Part shown: positions 9,486 through 25,170 of the stretch, one piece after another
Numbering within the stretch: the stretch's first letter is position 1
How the letters are laid out: each line of letters begins with the position of its first letter
From: Streptococcus pacificus
GTDB lineage: Bacteria > Bacillota > Bacilli > Lactobacillales > Streptococcaceae
Length of the DNA stretch: 64,000 nucleotides
Assembly (NCBI RefSeq): GCF_016481305.1
Contig: NZ_JAENBO010000002.1
Location: forward strand, 62,001-126,000
Direction of reading: 5' to 3'
Made by a program: the position numbers and the translations under genes
Notes under the pieces: model-generated
Database searches by the model: none
The model's input: only the letters and a program-made list of their open reading frames with translations
What the model was told of the DNA's origin: nothing

Positions 9486-9518
9486 AAAAAATAAGGTGAT
9501 AATCACCTTATTTTTTAT
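9486..9518 (-). terminator. Terminator of the Gls24/Asp23 operon
   Basis: AAAAAATAAGGTGA and TCACCTTATTTTTT form a 14-bp stem with a TAA loop, immediately after the last gene. It has U-tracts in both directions. Confidence 0.88.
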
Positions 9519-9524
9519 TTAATA

Positions 9525-10058
9525 TTATTGCACACGTGATTTAGACAAGTTTTCTTTAACGTTTTCGGTTCCATCAACAACAGCATCTTTAGCTTTGTTA
9601 GCAGTGTCAGAAGCTAACTCACCAGTTGATTGCGCTACGTTAGAAAGACGGTCTTGAAGAGAAACAGCATTTTTTTCAAATTCTTCTTTCGTTTGAATAT
9701 CAACAACATTGATATTCACTTCAACGACTTCAAGATGAGTCATTTTTTCAACACTCTTAGAAATAACTGCTTTCATTTCATCAGCAATTTTTGGAATGTC
9801 TTTGTCATATTCTACAACAATGTTAAGGTCAACAGCTACTTGTTTTTTACCTACCTCAACGTTAACGCCATCAGTCACTGATTCTGAGTTAACTAATTTG
9901 TCTTTAATATTTGCAAAGAAGCCGCCATCGACTGATAATAAACCGTTAATTGTTTTAAGAGCATGACCGATAATTTTTTTAATCACTTGATCTTCGTAAG
10001 ACACTTCACCTTTTAATACGGGTGCTACTGTTTTGTTTTTATTTGTTTCATTTGCCAT
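9525..10058 (-). CDS. Asp23/Gls24 family envelope stress protein (first paralogue)
   Basis: A 177-residue cytoplasmic protein starting MANETNKNKTVAPV. The internal ATG at 10058 is preferred to a GTG fifteen bases upstream because GTGAGAG, spanning that GTG, makes a well-spaced ribosome site. The Asp23 core spans about residues 15-130, with LVNSESVTDGVNVEVGKKQ and HLEVVEVNINVVDIQTKEEF. The family sits at the membrane through AmaP and is linked to envelope and alkaline stress. It is a close tandem paralogue of the next gene upstream and the last gene of the operon. The tail after residue 130 is alanine/serine-rich and ends in SKSRVQ. Confidence 0.92.
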   Translation of the reverse strand: MANETNKNKTVAPVLKGEVSYEDQVIKKIIGHALKTINGLLSVDGGFFANIKDKLVNSESVTDGVNVEVGKKQVAVDLNIVVEYDKDIPKIADEMKAVISKSVEKMTHLEVVEVNINVVDIQTKEEFEKNAVSLQDRLSNVAQSTGELASDTANKAKDAVVDGTENVKENLSKSRVQ

Positions 10059-10107
10059 AAGATATTCTCTCACTTTTCTTTATTTTATTTTTTATTCATT
10101 CACTACT

Positions 10108-10653
10108 TTATACAACACGAGGTTCAGAAGATTCAGTAGCTTTTTCTAAACTACCACTGACACCTGATTTGATTTTATCAAACTGTTCAGAAGTCATTTC
10201 ACCTGTAGCATTAGCAACACCAGTAACACGGTCTTGAAGACTAACAGAATCAGCTTCGTATTGTTCTTTTGTTTTAATATCAACAACTTTAACATTAACT
10301 TCAACAACATCTAAATCAGTCATCTCTTTGACTTCTTTTTCAATAATTGCTTTGATATCACGATAAACGGTTGGTACATGTTTTTGGTATTCCACAATAA
10401 TGTTTAAATCAACTGCTACTTGCTTAGTTCCAACCTCAACATGAACACCATCTGTTACTGATTCAGTGTTCACTAATTTGTCTTTGATATTTGAAAAGAA
10501 TCCGCCATCAACTGCTAAAAGACCATCAATTGAAGCAATTGCTAAACCAATAATCTTTTCGATAACTTTTTCTTCAAATGTCAATTCACCTCTGACACTA
10601 CTCACTTTTTCAGGAGTTTCAGCAACCGCTGCTGTTTTTACTTCATTCGCCAT
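10108..10653 (-). CDS. Asp23/Gls24 family envelope stress protein (second paralogue)
   Basis: A 181-residue paralogue of the downstream gene, with the same core: SSVRGELTFEEKVIEKIIG, VDGGFFSNIKDKLVNTESVTDG and DLDVVEVNVKVVDIKTKEQY. No signal peptide is present. The two copies align along their whole length, with divergence mainly at the N-terminus and in the tail, which points to tandem duplication. Its C-terminus, SSEPRVV, resembles that of AmaP (AAPRVV) in the same operon. It lies 11 bases after the DUF2273 gene. A role in cell-envelope homeostasis is known for the family; the biochemical activity is not. Confidence 0.93.
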   Translation of the reverse strand: MANEVKTAAVAETPEKVSSVRGELTFEEKVIEKIIGLAIASIDGLLAVDGGFFSNIKDKLVNTESVTDGVHVEVGTKQVAVDLNIIVEYQKHVPTVYRDIKAIIEKEVKEMTDLDVVEVNVKVVDIKTKEQYEADSVSLQDRVTGVANATGEMTSEQFDKIKSGVSGSLEKATESSEPRVV

Positions 10654-10664
10654 CTTTTTCTCCT

Positions 10665-10856
10665 TTAACGATTTTTGTTAATAAACTTATCTAAGAGTCC
10701 TGTTGTTTTCAAATAAAAACCAACAAAAGCTCCCAAACCGATACAAATCAATAATAATAAGGTTTTAAAAAAACCAACAGATATAATAAAAACTGCCATT
10801 AGAAGACCAACAACGCCTCCTAAAATGGGGTATTTATATTTTTCAAAAAGTTCCAT
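10665..10856 (-). CDS. DUF2273 small membrane protein
   Basis: A 63-residue protein with two predicted membrane helices (about 10-30 and 32-50), starting MELFEKYKYPILGGVVG and ending LDKFINKNR. DUF2273 proteins regularly accompany amaP and asp23. The gene is 19 bases downstream of amaP, so it is part of the operon. Function unknown; a membrane-scaffold role next to AmaP is inferred. Confidence 0.88.
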   Translation of the reverse strand: MELFEKYKYPILGGVVGLLMAVFIISVGFFKTLLLLICIGLGAFVGFYLKTTGLLDKFINKNR

Positions 10857-10875
10857 TTTTTCTCCTAATTTCTAT

Positions 10876-11463
10876 TTAAACAACACGTGGTGCTGCAAGC
10901 TCTTTTTGAGGTGCCTTAATCTTTTTAACGGATATGTTAAATTTAACAGATTGGTTCAAGCCAAAAAACTCTCTCAACCCTTTTTCGATATCTGTCTTGA
11001 TTTGACTAACTTCTGGAACAACATTAACTCTTGACTCAAGGGTCCCTGAAACAACCACTTTGAACTTACGCTTATATAATTTAACAGAAACATTAGGAGT
11101 TTCCATTATTTCTTTGTTGTGTATTAAAGAGCGAACATAACCTTCAATTGCTGATTTACTCAGTAACAAAGTTCCTTGTTTTTCTTTTAAATCAATCTCA
11201 GTTTTAGTTCTTGGATAAAATAGTACTACTAAAATTGCAATAATGATGACAACAAATAGTACTAATGACACCCAAAACAAATATTGAGATAGAAAGCCAT
11301 CATTAAACATAGTTAAATAGGAAGGAAGTTCTATTTTGTATTGTAACCACTTCATATAATCGGGTAAAACAACACTATGAGCATTGATAAATACAACTGC
11401 TCCTAGGAAAGTCAAAACCAATATTCCTATTATAAAACTAATAATTTTAGTTAATTTAGACAT
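10876..11463 (-). CDS. amaP: Alkaline shock response membrane anchor AmaP
   Basis: A 195-residue protein with two N-terminal membrane helices (about residues 7-27 and 64-85), followed by a cytoplasmic Asp23-like segment (TEIDLKEKQGTLLLSKSAIEGYVRSL, split, and VNVVPEVSQIKTDIEKGLREFFG). AmaP tethers Asp23 to the membrane in staphylococci, and the gene order glsB-amaP-DUF2273-asp23 supports the same role here. Its last residues, AAPRVV, are shared with the neighbouring Asp23 paralogue. Confidence 0.92.
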   Translation of the reverse strand: MSKLTKIISFIIGILVLTFLGAVVFINAHSVVLPDYMKWLQYKIELPSYLTMFNDGFLSQYLFWVSLVLFVVIIIAILVVLFYPRTKTEIDLKEKQGTLLLSKSAIEGYVRSLIHNKEIMETPNVSVKLYKRKFKVVVSGTLESRVNVVPEVSQIKTDIEKGLREFFGLNQSVKFNISVKKIKAPQKELAAPRVV

Positions 11464-11480
11464 TCGTTATAAGTTTCCTC

Positions 11481-11720
11481 CTATTTTGATTTCAATTTAG
11501 AAACCACTACAACTAAGATAACTGCTCCAATGACAGATGGAATGATTGCCATTCCTGCTAAGGATGGTCCCCAACTCCCAAGTAACCATTGACCAATGGA
11601 AGAGCCTAAGAGGCCAGCAACAATATTTGCTACCAAGCCCATTGAACCACCTTTTTTAGTAATAGCTCCAGCAATAGCACCGATAATACCACCTACGATT
11701 AATGACCAAATTAATCCCAT
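11481..11720 (-). CDS. glsB: GlsB/YeaQ/YmgE family membrane protein
   Basis: A 79-residue, very hydrophobic protein with three predicted membrane helices and glycine-rich motifs GGIIGAIAGAITKKGGSMG and NIVAGLLGSSIGQWLLG, the signature of the transglycosylase-associated (YeaQ/YmgE) family. In enterococci glsB is coupled to gls24 and stress survival. It is the first gene of the operon and has a strong sigma-A promoter. Despite the family name, no enzymatic residues are evident. Confidence 0.92.
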   Translation of the reverse strand: MGLIWSLIVGGIIGAIAGAITKKGGSMGLVANIVAGLLGSSIGQWLLGSWGPSLAGMAIIPSVIGAVILVVVVSKLKSK

Positions 11721-11807
11721 AATAATATTCTCCTTTTGATATATATTTCCAAATTATAATTTTCAAAATTATATAGTTTGGATTTTATAGCAATAAACTA
11801 TATATTA

Positions 11808-11836
11808 ATTCTATAATGTTTCTAATTAAGAGTCAA
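11808..11836 (-). promoter_or_regulatory. Promoter of the glsB-amaP-asp23 operon
   Basis: TTGACT (11836-11831), a 17-base spacer and TAGAAT (11813-11808) on the minus strand. The leader is about 80-90 bases and ends with AAAGGAG before the glsB ATG. Confidence 0.75.
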
Positions 11837-12026
11837 TTATTATGCTTGTGAAATAATTTTATTATCAAAATTTTATTTTCCCATTTTAGTTATATTAATT
11901 CTATTAATTTATAATTTTAAATTATTTTAAGAAAAATAACTTATTGTATTTTCTCTTCATAGGAGATGCAATAAACAAGTAGCGATTACCTCTTTGATTT
12001 GACAGCATTTTTTTCTAATAATGATA

Positions 12027-12055
12027 TTGTGAAAACGTTTAATTTATTGTAAAAT
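12027..12055 (+). promoter_or_regulatory. Promoter of the surface-protein gene, with a cre-like overlap
   Basis: TTGTGA (12027-12032), a 17-base spacer and TAAAAT (12050-12055). TGAAAACGTTTAAT (12030-12043) overlaps the -35 box and matches the cre consensus except for its last two bases, so weak CcpA control is possible. Confidence 0.6.
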
Positions 12056-12087
12056 ATAAACAATAGATACAAAATAAAGGAGATAAC

Positions 12088-14769
12088 ATGAACCTCAAAA
12101 AATCATTATCAAAAGCAATGATTTTATCACTCACTTCTAGTACTATTTTGATCAATCTAGACACTCTAAAAGTGTTTGACAATCCTTTTATGATAACCGC
12201 ATTGGCTGACACTAGGACTGATAATCAACAGATTAATGCTAATGCTTTAAACTTTATCAAAGCATATGCCGATCCTACTGGTTTTTCCCAGTGGGATGAA
12301 ACACTGCCTGGTTTAACGATGACAAAAGCCCAGGAAGAAGAATTAAATGCTTTTGTTGGAAATGAAATTATTAAAAATCCAAATGACAGTGACATCAATA
12401 AGGCAGAGCAGATTTTCAACTGGATAACAAATAACGTCAAATATGCTACAGGCAATCAAACCCCTAGAGCTAATCCTTACGATGTTATGACAGAAAAAAT
12501 CGCGGTCTGTGGTGGGTACTCTAACCTTTATAAAGCTATGTTAAATGCTGCTGGTATTCCTTCTGTTGTTGTCTATGGAACTATTCCATCTGGAAGTACA
12601 GTCAATAATTTGCCTCTAGATCCTGCTCATCAGTGGAATGCAATGTATATTGATGGCGAATGGTATTATTCTGATAGCACTTGGGGAAATGGTTATTTTA
12701 AAAAATCAATCTCTGATTTCTCAAAAGATCATAAAACGACAAATATTCACAGAGTCACATATAATGACAAACAATTGACAATTGGTTTTGAAAATAGTGG
12801 ATTATCTGTTGTCAGTATTAATGGCGCTGAGGAACAAGTCACAATCCCAGACACTTCTGCTAATTCTCCTATTATAGCTTTATCAGCTCAACTATCAGCC
12901 AATAATAAAACACTTAAAAAAATAATTCTTGGAGAAAATGTTAAACATTTTGAATCTGCCGCTCTTGACTTTGAATCACTTGAAACTATTGAAGTTTCTT
13001 CAAAAAATCAATGGTATAGTGCTAAAGAAGGCGTGTTATTCTCAAAAGATTTGTCAACCATTGTTTACTATCCAAAAAATAAAAAGGAAACCTCCTTTAC
13101 TATTCCAAAAGAAACTAAAAGCTACGATGAAAAACAAACGTTCCAAAATCCTAACCTCACTAGTTTTATAGTTGAAGAAGGAAACCCTAATTTTTCATCC
13201 TATCAGGGCGTGTTACTTAATAAGGAGCAAACAAAATTACTGACTGTTGCAGAAGGTGCCACTGAAGCAACTATTCCAGGTTCCGTGTTGCTAGATAACA
13301 TTGCTCTATCTTTCAAACCCAACTTAAAAACAGTTACCTTAGAAGAAGGGATCACTACTATTCCTGATTATGTTTTTAATGGTTCTAACCATTTAATAAC
13401 TGTTAATATTCCTGACTCAGTAACAACGATTAACAAAGATGCCTTTTATGGTATTCCAACAAAGCAATTAACACTAGTTGGTAGTGAAGACTCTAAAGCG
13501 AAAGAATTTGCTCAACAACATAAGATTGCCTTTCGTTCCAAACAAGAAAAGCAAGAGCATCCTAATGATGATGAGGTTAAAAGAAAAGTTCAAAAACTGA
13601 TTGATGATGTTGGTCATGTGAGAGAAATTGATTTCACGCCTGAAAGTTTTGAACCCTTCCAAGCTAAAATTTCTGAACTAGGTGCTTTACTTGCTGGAGA
13701 TAACCTTACCTTAGATAAATTAAATAGTGTAATCGATAGTATTTATAAAGCTTATGCTAATCTGGTGCCAAAAGAAAGCTTAGATAAACAGTTATTAAAT
13801 GATGTCCTAGCCGCAAAAGAACATTATGAAAATCTCAAGAATTCGATTGATCCAAATTCACCAATGTCTCGTGAAATGTTGGATAAATTAATTGAAGCAA
13901 TAATAACCTATAATAACGCACTAGAAACAGCTAAAGAAACGGTTAAAGATGTTGCTATTATTGAACAATTAAACACTCACTCTTCTATTGATTTACCAAA
14001 AATTGAATGGTTTGTTCCAAAAGAAGCGCCTAAAGCTGAAGGGGTACCAGAATTCAACGGCAAGCTTGAAGAAAAAGTACCTGAGAAGGCACCTATAGCT
14101 GAAGATGCGCCAGAATTCAACGGTAAACTCGAAGAAAAAACACCTGAGAACACACCGAGTGTTGAGCTGCCCCTAGCTGAATCAAGCGTCCCTCAAAATG
14201 CGCCGAGCGCTGAAGATGCACCAGAATTCAACGGTAAACTTGAAGAAAAAGTACCTGAGAAGGCACCAAGTGTTGAGCTTCCTCTAGCTGAATCAAGTGT
14301 TCCTCAAAATGCGCCGAGCGCTGAAGATAAACCAGAATTTAACGGTAAACTCGAAGAAAAAACACCTGAGAACACACCGAGTGTTGAGCTGCCTCTAGCT
14401 GAATCAAGCGTCCCTCAAAATGCGCCGAGCGCTGAAGATGCACCAGAATTCAACGGTAAACTTGAAGAAAAAGTACCTGAGAAGGCACCAAGTGTTGAGG
14501 ATAAGCCAGAATTTAATCAACCTTTATTGGAAAAAGTACCTGACAATGCACCAAGTGTTAAAGATAAACCAGAATTTAAAGGAATACTAGATGAAAAAGT
14601 TGTGTCAACTCAAAAAATAGAAGAAGAAAATCATCTTGCTAAGCAAGACCAAACAAATGAAACACTTCCTAAAACTGGAGATCCTAACACTTTCTCTTTA
14701 GTTGCTTTCTTAGCGATTATCGTTAGCATCGTATTAGGAACTGTTAATAACAAAAAAGAAAATCATTAG
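12088..14769 (+). CDS. LPXTG surface protein with transglutaminase-like domain and leucine-rich repeats
   Basis: An 893-residue wall-anchored protein. A signal peptide ends near A40 (MITALA). A transglutaminase/protease-like fold follows (about 85-235), with candidate triad C141 (KIAVCGGYSN), H181 (PAHQWNAMY) and D196 (YYSDSTWGNG). Next are BspA-type leucine-rich repeats (about 240-490, with TIPDYVFNGSNHL and VNIPDSVTTINKDAFYG), a helical FIVAR-like stretch (about 495-650) and a Pro/Glu-rich repeat region with seven EFNGKLEEK-type units. The sortase signal LPKTGD, a hydrophobic helix and NNKKENH end the protein. It may cross-link or cleave host or wall proteins; the activity is inferred from the triad. 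It has a single-gene promoter and a terminator. Confidence 0.88.
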   Translation: MNLKKSLSKAMILSLTSSTILINLDTLKVFDNPFMITALADTRTDNQQINANALNFIKAYADPTGFSQWDETLPGLTMTKAQEEELNAFVGNEIIKNPNDSDINKAEQIFNWITNNVKYATGNQTPRANPYDVMTEKIAVCGGYSNLYKAMLNAAGIPSVVVYGTIPSGSTVNNLPLDPAHQWNAMYIDGEWYYSDSTWGNGYFKKSISDFSKDHKTTNIHRVTYNDKQLTIGFENSGLSVVSINGAEEQVTIPDTSANSPIIALSAQLSANNKTLKKIILGENVKHFESAALDFESLETIEVSSKNQWYSAKEGVLFSKDLSTIVYYPKNKKETSFTIPKETKSYDEKQTFQNPNLTSFIVEEGNPNFSSYQGVLLNKEQTKLLTVAEGATEATIPGSVLLDNIALSFKPNLKTVTLEEGITTIPDYVFNGSNHLITVNIPDSVTTINKDAFYGIPTKQLTLVGSEDSKAKEFAQQHKIAFRSKQEKQEHPNDDEVKRKVQKLIDDVGHVREIDFTPESFEPFQAKISELGALLAGDNLTLDKLNSVIDSIYKAYANLVPKESLDKQLLNDVLAAKEHYENLKNSIDPNSPMSREMLDKLIEAIITYNNALETAKETVKDVAIIEQLNTHSSIDLPKIEWFVPKEAPKAEGVPEFNGKLEEKVPEKAPIAEDAPEFNGKLEEKTPENTPSVELPLAESSVPQNAPSAEDAPEFNGKLEEKVPEKAPSVELPLAESSVPQNAPSAEDKPEFNGKLEEKTPENTPSVELPLAESSVPQNAPSAEDAPEFNGKLEEKVPEKAPSVEDKPEFNQPLLEKVPDNAPSVKDKPEFKGILDEKVVSTQKIEEENHLAKQDQTNETLPKTGDPNTFSLVAFLAIIVSIVLGTVNNKKENH
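14011..14620 (+). repeat. In-frame 111-bp tandem repeats, Pro/Glu-rich wall region
   Basis: The GTTGAGCT block recurs at 14161, 14272 and 14383, giving an exact 111-bp (37-residue) period. The units alternate between EKVPEKA and EKTPENT versions with very few silent differences, and they are flanked by shorter EFNGKLEEK-type units. The region probably spans the peptidoglycan and is prone to length change by recombination. Confidence 0.85.
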
Positions 14770-14784
14770 TTTCTATTGAAAATA

Positions 14785-14819
14785 AAATCTCAACATCTGA
14801 AGGATGCTGAGATTTTTTT
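14785..14819 (+). terminator. Terminator between surface-protein gene and MATE gene
   Basis: AAATCTCA-a-CATC pairs with GATG-c-TGAGATTT, followed by TTTT. An A-run on the other side means it may also terminate the convergent MATE gene. Confidence 0.82.
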
Positions 14820-14825
14820 ATTTTC

Positions 14826-16196
14826 TTATTCTAATGTGTTAATAATACCTTTTTTAATCTTACTAAAGAAGAACAATGAAATAAACATTGAGACAACTTC
14901 AGCGACGAAGAAAGCCCACCACACATAATTAACATTTCCAGTTAAAGACAATAACCAGGCTGTTGGGCTCAGAATAACTAATTGGCGATATAATGACGTC
15001 ATCAAAGAGTAGATACTTTTTGAAAAGGCCGCAAAAACACCACTAATTGTTATCCCTACAGCAGCCATTGGAAAGGATAGGGCTATAGTACGTAAAGCAG
15101 CAACGCCAATGGTTTCCATTTTGGGCGTCGCATTAAATAACGATAACAATTCTTTAGGAAATAGTTCTAAAATGATTAAGCCGATAACCATAATAGTAAC
15201 AGCTAATAGCATAGCAAATTTAATGGCTTGATTAATTCTATCTTTTTGACGTGCCCCATAATTATAGGCCAATACTGGTACCAAACCACCATTTAAACCA
15301 AAAATAGGCATGAAAAAGAAACTTTGTAGTTTGAAATAAACACCGAAGACAGCTACCGCTGTTGTTGAAAATCCTAATAAGATTTGATTCATGATAAGTA
15401 ACATCAAAGAACCAATTGAAACCATCAAAGTTGAAGGGATACTAACTGAGTATATTTTAACAATTGTTGATTTAATAGGGTGAAGAATACTTTTTAGAGA
15501 TAACTGAATGTCTTTATTAAATTTAATATTGAGGTATAAGGCTAACATTGAAGCCATTGCTTGCGCCATAATTGTTGCAATAGCGGCTCCGGTAACCCCC
15601 ATGGCTGGAAGACCAAAATAACCAAAAATCAAAATAGGATCCAAAATAATATTAAGGACAGCCCCAAAAATTTGAGAATACATACTAAGAACAGATCTAC
15701 CAGTAGATTGTAATAAACGTTCAAAGGTTATCTGTGCAAACGCACAAAAGCTAAAGACACAAATAATAGTTAAATAAGATTGACCATAACCAGCTATCAC
15801 TTCGTTTGAAGTTTGAAATAACATGAGAGGCCTTACTGCAAAAAGACCAATTGCCAAAAAGATGAGTGAATGACAAGCATTTAAGAAAATTCCTGTATTG
15901 GCAGCATCACTAGCACCGACAGAGTCCTTTTCTCCTAATTTTTTTGACAAGAGAGCATTTATCCCTACCCCTGTTCCAGCTGCAACTGCAATTCTAAAGT
16001 TTTGAACAGGAAAGGCAAGAGAAATGGCTGTTAAAGCATTTTCATTAATTTGTGCGACAAACATGCTATCAATAATGTTATAAAGTGCTTGAACCAACAT
16101 TGAAAACATAATAGGTAACGAGATGTTAAAGATTAGTTTTTTGATGGACATTGTGCCCATTTTGTTCGTTTCTGATACTTGAGTAATATGAAACAC
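14826..16196 (-). CDS. MATE-family multidrug efflux protein
   Basis: A 456-residue integral membrane protein with about 12 helices. It starts MFHITQVSETNKMGTMSIKK and continues LIFNISLPIMFSMLVQALYNIIDSMFVAQ (split), the first-helix pattern of the MepA-like MATE branch. A second, homologous half begins around residue 235. MATE proteins export cationic drugs or metabolites using a sodium or proton gradient. It is a single gene, convergent with the surface-protein gene. An internal start at M13 is possible because the first twelve residues are not conserved in the family. The substrate is unknown. Confidence 0.88.
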   Translation of the reverse strand: MFHITQVSETNKMGTMSIKKLIFNISLPIMFSMLVQALYNIIDSMFVAQINENALTAISLAFPVQNFRIAVAAGTGVGINALLSKKLGEKDSVGASDAANTGIFLNACHSLIFLAIGLFAVRPLMLFQTSNEVIAGYGQSYLTIICVFSFCAFAQITFERLLQSTGRSVLSMYSQIFGAVLNIILDPILIFGYFGLPAMGVTGAAIATIMAQAMASMLALYLNIKFNKDIQLSLKSILHPIKSTIVKIYSVSIPSTLMVSIGSLMLLIMNQILLGFSTTAVAVFGVYFKLQSFFFMPIFGLNGGLVPVLAYNYGARQKDRINQAIKFAMLLAVTIMVIGLIILELFPKELLSLFNATPKMETIGVAALRTIALSFPMAAVGITISGVFAAFSKSIYSLMTSLYRQLVILSPTAWLLSLTGNVNYVWWAFFVAEVVSMFISLFFFSKIKKGIINTLE

Positions 16197-16366
16197 CTAC
16201 CATTCTATTCATTATCGTTTTATCTAACAAGATAGAAATAACTCTTCTATCTCAAAAAAGACACTAGATTAATATATCATAAATTATTTAAAAAATCATT
16301 GATTTGAACCGCCATCATTACTATTTTATTTCACTTTTAATTTTCAATATAGTGAAAAACCCATCA

Positions 16367-16399
16367 TAAAAAAGCTTAAGTTTAACTTAAGCTTTTTTA
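16367..16399 (-). terminator. Terminator of the GH2-GH20 gene
   Basis: AAAAAAGCTTAAG and CTTAAGCTTTTTT form a 13-bp perfect stem with a TTTAA loop and U-tracts in both directions. Confidence 0.88.
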
Positions 16400-16429
16400 T
16401 TTAGTTTGAGACAGGCAAAAAAGTAGATA

Positions 16430-23864
<7,435 letters not shown>

Positions 23865-24031
23865 CAGATAACAGACAACTTTTCAACATTATTTCAACAA
23901 AATATTTTTTAAACTTTCTCAAACATTAATGATTGTTAAAAAATAATCCAAAATACGTAATAAATAGTTTCGTTTCCTGATTAACAAAATGAAATCTTTC
24001 GCTATATTTTAAAATTTTTTAAACAAAAGAC

Positions 24032-24060
24032 TTTACAAATCATATAATTCTAGATATAAT
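24032..24060 (+). promoter_or_regulatory. Promoter of the flavin reductase gene
   Basis: TTTACA (24032-24037), a 17-base spacer and TATAAT (24055-24060). An AAGGAG ribosome site precedes the ATG at 24099. Confidence 0.75.
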
Positions 24061-24098
24061 TATTTCATATTCTAAATAATTTTTTAAGGAGAAATTTT

Positions 24099-24647
24099 AT
24101 GTCTAAAAAAATTCTTTTCATCGTAGGTTCATTACGTAAAGAATCATTTAACCACCAACTTGCTAAAGAAGCTGAGGCTCTACTTTCTGGAAAAGCTGAA
24201 GTTTCTTACCTTGATTACTCTGAAGTCCCAGTATTTAATCAAGATTTTGAGACTCCAGTTCTTCCTGCAGTAGCTAAAGTTCGTGAAGAAATCCTAGCTG
24301 CAGATGCTATTTGGATCTTCTCTCCAATTTATAACTTTGCTGTACCAGGAGTAGTTAAAAACCTTTTAGACTGGGTATCACGTGCTTTAGATCTTTCAGA
24401 TCCAACTGGTCCATCAGCAATTAACCAAAAAGTTGTGACTGTTTCTTCAGTTGCAAACGGTGGACACGAACCATTGTTTGCTGAATACAACAAAATGCTT
24501 ACATTTATCCGTACAACTGTTGTTGGTGACTTTACAGCATCTAAAGTTAACCCTGAAGCTTGGCAAACAGGTAAACTTGAAGTGGCTGAAGACGTAAAAG
24601 AAAATCTTAAAAAACAAGCTGAAGTTCTTCTTGAAGCAATCAACTAG
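24099..24647 (+). CDS. NADPH-dependent FMN reductase/quinone reductase family protein
   Basis: A 182-residue cytoplasmic flavodoxin-fold protein. The phosphate-binding loop is GSLRKESFNHQLAKE near the N-terminus, and SPIYNFAVPGVVKNLLDW (about 76-93) is the NADPH-dependent FMN reductase signature. The family reduces flavins, quinones or azo compounds with NAD(P)H. It is a single gene with its own promoter and terminator between the glycosidase gene and the sugar PTS operon. Its codon use is strongly biased to preferred codons, suggesting high expression. The physiological substrate cannot be told from sequence. Confidence 0.88.
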   Translation: MSKKILFIVGSLRKESFNHQLAKEAEALLSGKAEVSYLDYSEVPVFNQDFETPVLPAVAKVREEILAADAIWIFSPIYNFAVPGVVKNLLDWVSRALDLSDPTGPSAINQKVVTVSSVANGGHEPLFAEYNKMLTFIRTTVVGDFTASKVNPEAWQTGKLEVAEDVKENLKKQAEVLLEAIN

Positions 24648-24651
24648 AACT

Positions 24652-24682
24652 AAAAAAGAACTCCCAATGGGAGTTCTTTTTT
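24652..24682 (+). terminator. Terminator of the flavin reductase gene
   Basis: AAAAAAGAACTCCC and GGGAGTTCTTTTTT form a 14-bp stem with an AAT loop. Confidence 0.88.
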
Positions 24683-24694
24683 ATGTCAATTTTA

Positions 24695-24729
24695 ATAAAA
24701 AAACAGACCTACAAATGTAGGTCTGTTTG
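24695..24729 (-). terminator. Terminator of the bgaC-PTS operon
   Basis: AACAGACCTACA and TGTAGGTCTGTT form a 12-bp stem, with TTTTTTTATT following on the minus strand after the IIA gene. Confidence 0.87.
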
Positions 24730-24749
24730 GATACTTAAAGACTTATTGA

Positions 24750-25154
24750 TTATTCATCTTCGTCATCGTCATCACTAAACAGCACGTCATTAACATGTTG
24801 AATATTAGTTGTCCCAAATTCTACAATATCAACATCTTGGTCAAGTAAAACACCATTCAAGAAACCGATAACCATTGGCATATTCATACCTACATAGAAA
24901 TCGAATTTCTTACCTTCAAGCATCATTCTTGAAACGACGTTTGCTGGTGTTCCACCAAGGAGGTCTGCAAAAACAACAACGTTTTCAAGACCTTCAACAA
25001 CTGCTTCTAATTTTTGACGAAAATCATCTGGGCCTTCTTCTGGTAAAAGACTAACCGCATGAATATTTTCTTGAGGGCCCATAATCATCTCTGTACTTTT
25101 TTTCAATTCTTCACTGAATAATCCGTGACTAACTAAAACTAAGTGTTTACTCAT
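24750..25154 (-). CDS. PTS mannose-family enzyme IIA
   Basis: A 134-residue cytoplasmic phosphocarrier. The start MSKHLVLVSHGLFSEELKKS places the phosphorylated histidine at H10. LLGGTPANVVSRM and the flavodoxin-like EIIA-Man fold follow. The C-terminus is unusually acidic (SDDDDEDE). It accepts phosphate from HPr and passes it to the IIB encoded three genes upstream. It is the last gene of the operon bgaC-IIB-IIC-IID-IIA. Confidence 0.95.
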   Translation of the reverse strand: MSKHLVLVSHGLFSEELKKSTEMIMGPQENIHAVSLLPEEGPDDFRQKLEAVVEGLENVVVFADLLGGTPANVVSRMMLEGKKFDFYVGMNMPMVIGFLNGVLLDQDVDIVEFGTTNIQHVNDVLFSDDDDEDE

Positions 25155-25170
25155 TCGATACGCCTCCTAA

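Larger units (their letters stand above)
11721..12087. other. Divergent intergenic region, glsB and surface-protein gene
   Basis: 367 bases, very AT-rich. It holds the glsB promoter on the minus strand and the promoter of the transglutaminase-like gene on the plus strand. I see no ORF with a ribosome site in it. Confidence 0.6.

Noticed and set aside
10017..10073. Longer N-termini for Asp23 (GTG 10073), IIB (GTG 27403), OppB (TTG 50290), the second GntR protein (32075) and the lipoprotein (53432)
   Set aside because: In each case the longer form would read through the ribosome site or promoter of a better internal ATG, and family members start at the shorter form.
11721..12087. A small gene between glsB and the surface-protein gene
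   Set aside because: No start codon with a ribosome site leads to an open frame longer than about 30 codons; the sequence is typical AT-rich promoter DNA.
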